Source: Flavobacteriales bacterium
Lineage (GTDB): Bacteria; Bacteroidota; Bacteroidia; Flavobacteriales_D; Sanyastnellaceae
Assembly: GCA_947464885.1 (NCBI GenBank)
Contig: CANHYZ010000127.1
Span: forward strand, 1 to 6,344
DNA length: 6,344 nt
Direction: 5' to 3'
Each line of letters begins with the position of its first letter. Positions within the stretch are counted from its first letter, which is position 1. Below are positions 5,401-6,344 of the stretch, piece after piece. The notes below the pieces were generated by a model. That model was not told where the DNA came from. It did no database searches and saw only the letters and a list, made by a program, of their open reading frames with translations. The position numbers were made by a program, and so were the translations under genes.

Positions 5401-6344
5401 CAATCCGGCAGCGGGATGCGATGACGGTTCGTGCGTCATTCCAACGCCCAATCCTTCAGCGCAGGTGCTGTCTTACGCGGGGCCTCTCGACATTTTGCAT
5501 TGCACCGAAGGTCATATTGGTGGTGTATACATCCAAAACACCGGAATGCCAACGCTCAACGGATTTATCACGATTGAGTGCGATGAAATGTTCACGCCAA
5601 TACCTGCAAATACATTCATTACGCCCATGGCTTCTTCCACTCCGGGCTCAGGTATCTGGCAGTTCCTCAATTACACCACCGGCATGGAAAACGTCTTCTC
5701 ATATTTTGTGGAAGGACCCGGAGTCGATTTCATTGGTAATTCCTATCCGTTTACGATGAGTGTCTTGATCTACGACGAGAGCGGAACAATTGTCGTTGAT
5801 CAAACCTGGACACAAAACCTCGAGGTCACTTGTGCATATGACCCGAATGACCTGACTCCGCGTCCATTAGGGTATACCGATAATCACTTCATCGAAGCCG
5901 GTGATACCGTCTTGTTCCGCGTACGTTTTCAGAATCTGGGGAATGCTGCTGCAACCAACGTTCACATCGATATTCCGTTAGACTCGACTGTATGGGATTT
6001 TAACTCCTTTGAACAGGCATTCCCACTAGCGCTTGAGGTGGGGTGTTTACACGACCCCGGGGATGTTGATTATGAAACCGGCATTCTAGAATACGAGCTT
6101 AACAACATTCAACTACCTGACAGCGCTAGTGATCCCGTGGGTTCCATGCGTTCCTTCCACTTTAGACTGAGAGCGCGCACCGACTTGCCGGCAGGAACCG
6201 TGCTGCTCAATCAGGCGCTCATCTATTTCGACGAAAACCCTGCGATTTACACCAACCAAACCTATCACACCATTTTCGATTGCAACTCATTTACAGGACC
6301 CGTGGGAGATGACGAGATTTGCATCGGCGACACGGCCTCACTGC
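2456..6344 (+). CDS. Giant modular secreted surface protein (kelch, two LamG), 3' partial
   Basis: The frame runs 1296 codons without a stop to the window end. Residues 1-19 form a signal peptide (MKTLFATALL..., likely cut AVAA/QNW). Residues ~23-310 form six kelch blades ending in W/F-x-x-D-P...W motifs (SFDPTDQSW, AYDPSVDTW, KYDPIQDTW, KFDPLTETF). LamG-like domains span ~318-535 and ~604-818, each running from GLVGYWPFCGNANDESGN to DDIGIWNRAL. Short cysteine modules sit at 543-563, 826-847, 949-969 and 973-993, and a DGWNG domain at ~849-945. The stretch ~995-1125 is unassigned; ~1126-1276 is a CAYDPND/DUF7619-like domain (GYTDNHFIEAGDTVLFRV); an Ig/PKD-like start follows (ICIGDTASL). This layout is typical of Bacteroidota T9SS cargo; a C-terminal sorting domain is expected beyond the window but not seen. 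Glycan or protein adhesion is the likely role, by inference. An in-frame ATG at 2402 exists, but 2456 places the signal peptide at the N-terminus. No Shine-Dalgarno sequence is visible. Confidence 0.92.
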   Translation, partial: MKTLFATALLVISCIAVAAQNWTQQPNLPGTPRYGAASTQTSTHGYVFGGETADGRTNECWSFDPTDQSWSAIAPYPGELRSKTIAFQYDDIVYYGLGEYNGDSDSLLYAYDPSVDTWTEISGAPAGVNFWSASCFMIGSKAYIVTFSNHVVSYDCVTGAWEMLASFPGPARSTATAFSINGTGYFGLGYPDTPPFFNDFWKYDPIQDTWTEISGGFPGLPRYAAKGAASDSHGFIICGESQEEPVFNNDFWKFDPLTETFTQLNSFPANRNYVSGFYLNNQLYAGCGGPGWSTEWWSIDPLQATPFSCLPLSGSLADGLVGYWPFCGNANDESGNGNDGVVNGATLTEDRFGNVGSAYQFDGIDDYIECTNNTIPTGNSARSFTAWVYLTPTVGITDGYGVLSYGAITDEGGGLNDLLVKETGIEFNNDQLWNYTTNQQNLSDNWHNITITCEGVDAWSTQMYLDGTWVMSDLTDIGPETVLNTQSTPMLFGRVIEVYNWIANNESFFHFNGKLDDIGIWNRALTAEEVALLYGSFTQLVAGCTEPLACNYNPDATEEDGSCTFAGDACDDGNESTTNDLLGADCACAGTVLSCASLDGNLQNGLVGYWPFCGNANDESGNENNGVVNGATLAEDRFGISEQAFYFNGQEDYIEIVNSSSLSPTSLSISAWIKIPSNNIASGYSSILAKWWQGIACGNNSDSYLLYTDNSVNSIIGGSQYNSTSPTWLSSDNNALQYDQWYHLTFIHDEINGQLLYLNGNLIAGNGISGALCPTTNNLFFGCDNNQGTLWRFFNGFLDDIGIWNRALTQEEVAQLFGDFGIPITGCTDPAACNFNADATISDPTQCCFHNCVTITMNDSGADGWNGASATIMDAIGNLVAAVSLPDGSSGTAAVCLPDGCYTIIAGWGTNDNEISWTLTGITGESISGAATDLLGTNFSTGGVICGPGCTNIFGCNYNPWASGDDGSCVYPDCTDPNAINYNPAAGCDDGSCVIPTPNPSAQVLSYAGPLDILHCTEGHIGGVYIQNTGMPTLNGFITIECDEMFTPIPANTFITPMASSTPGSGIWQFLNYTTGMENVFSYFVEGPGVDFIGNSYPFTMSVLIYDESGTIVVDQTWTQNLEVTCAYDPNDLTPRPLGYTDNHFIEAGDTVLFRVRFQNLGNAAATNVHIDIPLDSTVWDFNSFEQAFPLALEVGCLHDPGDVDYETGILEYELNNIQLPDSASDPVGSMRSFHFRLRARTDLPAGTVLLNQALIYFDENPAIYTNQTYHTIFDCNSFTGPVGDDEICIGDTASL
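3410..4060 (+). repeat. LamG-like domain 1, internal duplication
   Basis: This codes for a concanavalin-A-like/LamG (Laminin_G_3 type) jelly-roll, beginning GLVGYWPFCGNANDESGN, passing the FDGIDDYIE strand and ending LDDIGIWNRALTAEEVALLYG. It is a paralogue of 4268-4909. The first 105 bases (3410-3514) differ from 4268-4372 at 12 positions by eye, and 4001-4026 is identical to 4850-4875, while the roughly 480 bases between are strongly diverged. Such domains usually bind carbohydrate or other ligands, often with calcium; no specificity can be assigned. Confidence 0.85.
3689..3696 (+). repeat. In-frame G8 homopolymer in LamG domain 1
   Basis: Eight consecutive G code for Gly-Gly plus the first two bases of a third Gly codon (GAA GGG GGG GGA TTA). 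Loss of one G gives GAT TAA at once, and gain of one G gives ATT AAA TGA. Either slip would therefore truncate the protein near residue 415, removing most of LamG 1 and everything after it. Poly-G tracts in surface-protein genes are known phase-variation sites in other bacteria; here it is only a possibility. Confidence 0.6.
4082..4144 (+). repeat. Cysteine module 1 (GCT-x-P...DGSC, 21 residues)
   Basis: A 21-residue unit (543-563) running from GCTEPLACNYNP to EEDGSC with three cysteines. This short motif recurs in many Bacteroidota surface proteins. It is followed by a second cysteine-rich linker, GDACDDGNESTTND...CACAG, which leads into LamG domain 2. It probably serves as a disulphide- or metal-stabilised spacer; that role is inferred. 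Confidence 0.8.
4268..4909 (+). repeat. LamG-like domain 2, internal duplication
   Basis: The second LamG-like jelly-roll starts GLVGYWPFCGNANDESGN, contains FNGQEDYIEI and the SISAWIKI strand, and ends LDDIGIWNRALTQEEVAQLFG. Its ends closely match domain 1 in DNA, but its core differs in sequence. It includes a six-G run at 4604-4609 coding for Gly-Gly. It is followed directly by a cysteine module, as domain 1 is, so the duplicated unit appears to be LamG plus cysteine module. Confidence 0.85.
4931..4996 (+). repeat. Cysteine module 2 (divergent)
   Basis: A 22-residue unit (826-847) starting GCTDPAACNFNADAT. The usual DDGSC end is replaced by DPTQC followed by a further Cys. It joins LamG domain 2 to the DGWNG domain, which follows immediately (CVTITMNDSGADGWNG...). 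Confidence 0.75.
5300..5362 (+). repeat. Cysteine module 3
   Basis: A 21-residue unit (949-969), GCTNIFGCNYNP to DDGSC, with the canonical three-cysteine spacing of module 1. Only three residues separate it from module 4, so the two form a tandem pair after the DGWNG domain. Confidence 0.8.
5372..5434 (+). repeat. Cysteine module 4 (relocated cysteine)
   Basis: A 21-residue unit (973-993), DCTDPNAINYNP to CDDGSC. The middle cysteine of the ACNYN motif is replaced by Ile (AINYN), and a cysteine appears instead just before DDGSC. The total stays at three, which implies a compensating change in disulphide geometry or a distinct recurrent subtype. Confidence 0.75.

Noticed and set aside
5283..5759. 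Plus-strand frame of 158 codons in another phase
   Set aside because: It overlaps the conserved cysteine modules and following domain of the surface protein in a different frame and has no recognisable domain.

Overview
The window looks like chromosomal DNA of a Bacteroidota bacterium, probably Flavobacteriales-like. Three things suggest this: a LytS-type sensor kinase with a periplasmic two-component-regulator propeller and Y_Y_Y domain; a very large secreted protein made of kelch, LamG, cysteine-rich 'GCT-x-P...DGSC' modules and a 'CAYDPND' domain, typical of type IX secretion (T9SS) cargo; and no clear Shine-Dalgarno sequence before the second gene. The genus cannot be told from sequence alone. 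Both genes are cut by the window: the kinase lacks its 5' end and the surface protein its 3' end.

Layout. Positions 3-1835 hold the last 610 codons of the kinase. Positions 1836-2455 are a gene-free gap of about 620 bases packed with repeats. Degenerate heptamer arrays stand at its two ends in opposite orientation (1824-1886 and 2293-2334). Between them lie two copies of a 24-base REP-like element, one with a perfect 22-base palindrome, and three copies of a second REP-like element built on an 8-bp stem with a 3-base loop. Positions 2456-6344 are one uninterrupted reading frame of 1296 codons, open at the window end.

The surface protein reads, in order: signal peptide, six-bladed kelch propeller, LamG-like domain 1, cysteine module, LamG-like domain 2, cysteine module, 'DGWNG' domain, two more cysteine modules, an unassigned beta-rich stretch, a CAYDPND (DUF7619-like) domain, and the start of an Ig/PKD-like segment. 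The two LamG domains have near-identical DNA at their edges and diverged cores. The first contains an in-frame run of eight G where a gain or loss of one base gives an immediate stop.

Nothing shows that the two genes work together. They are co-directional but separated by the repeat island, so separate transcription is more likely. I see no defence system, transposase, tRNA, rRNA or CRISPR array. The least ordinary parts are the nested repeat island, the G8 tract, the LamG edge conservation and a pair of palindromic repeats just upstream of the surface-protein gene.
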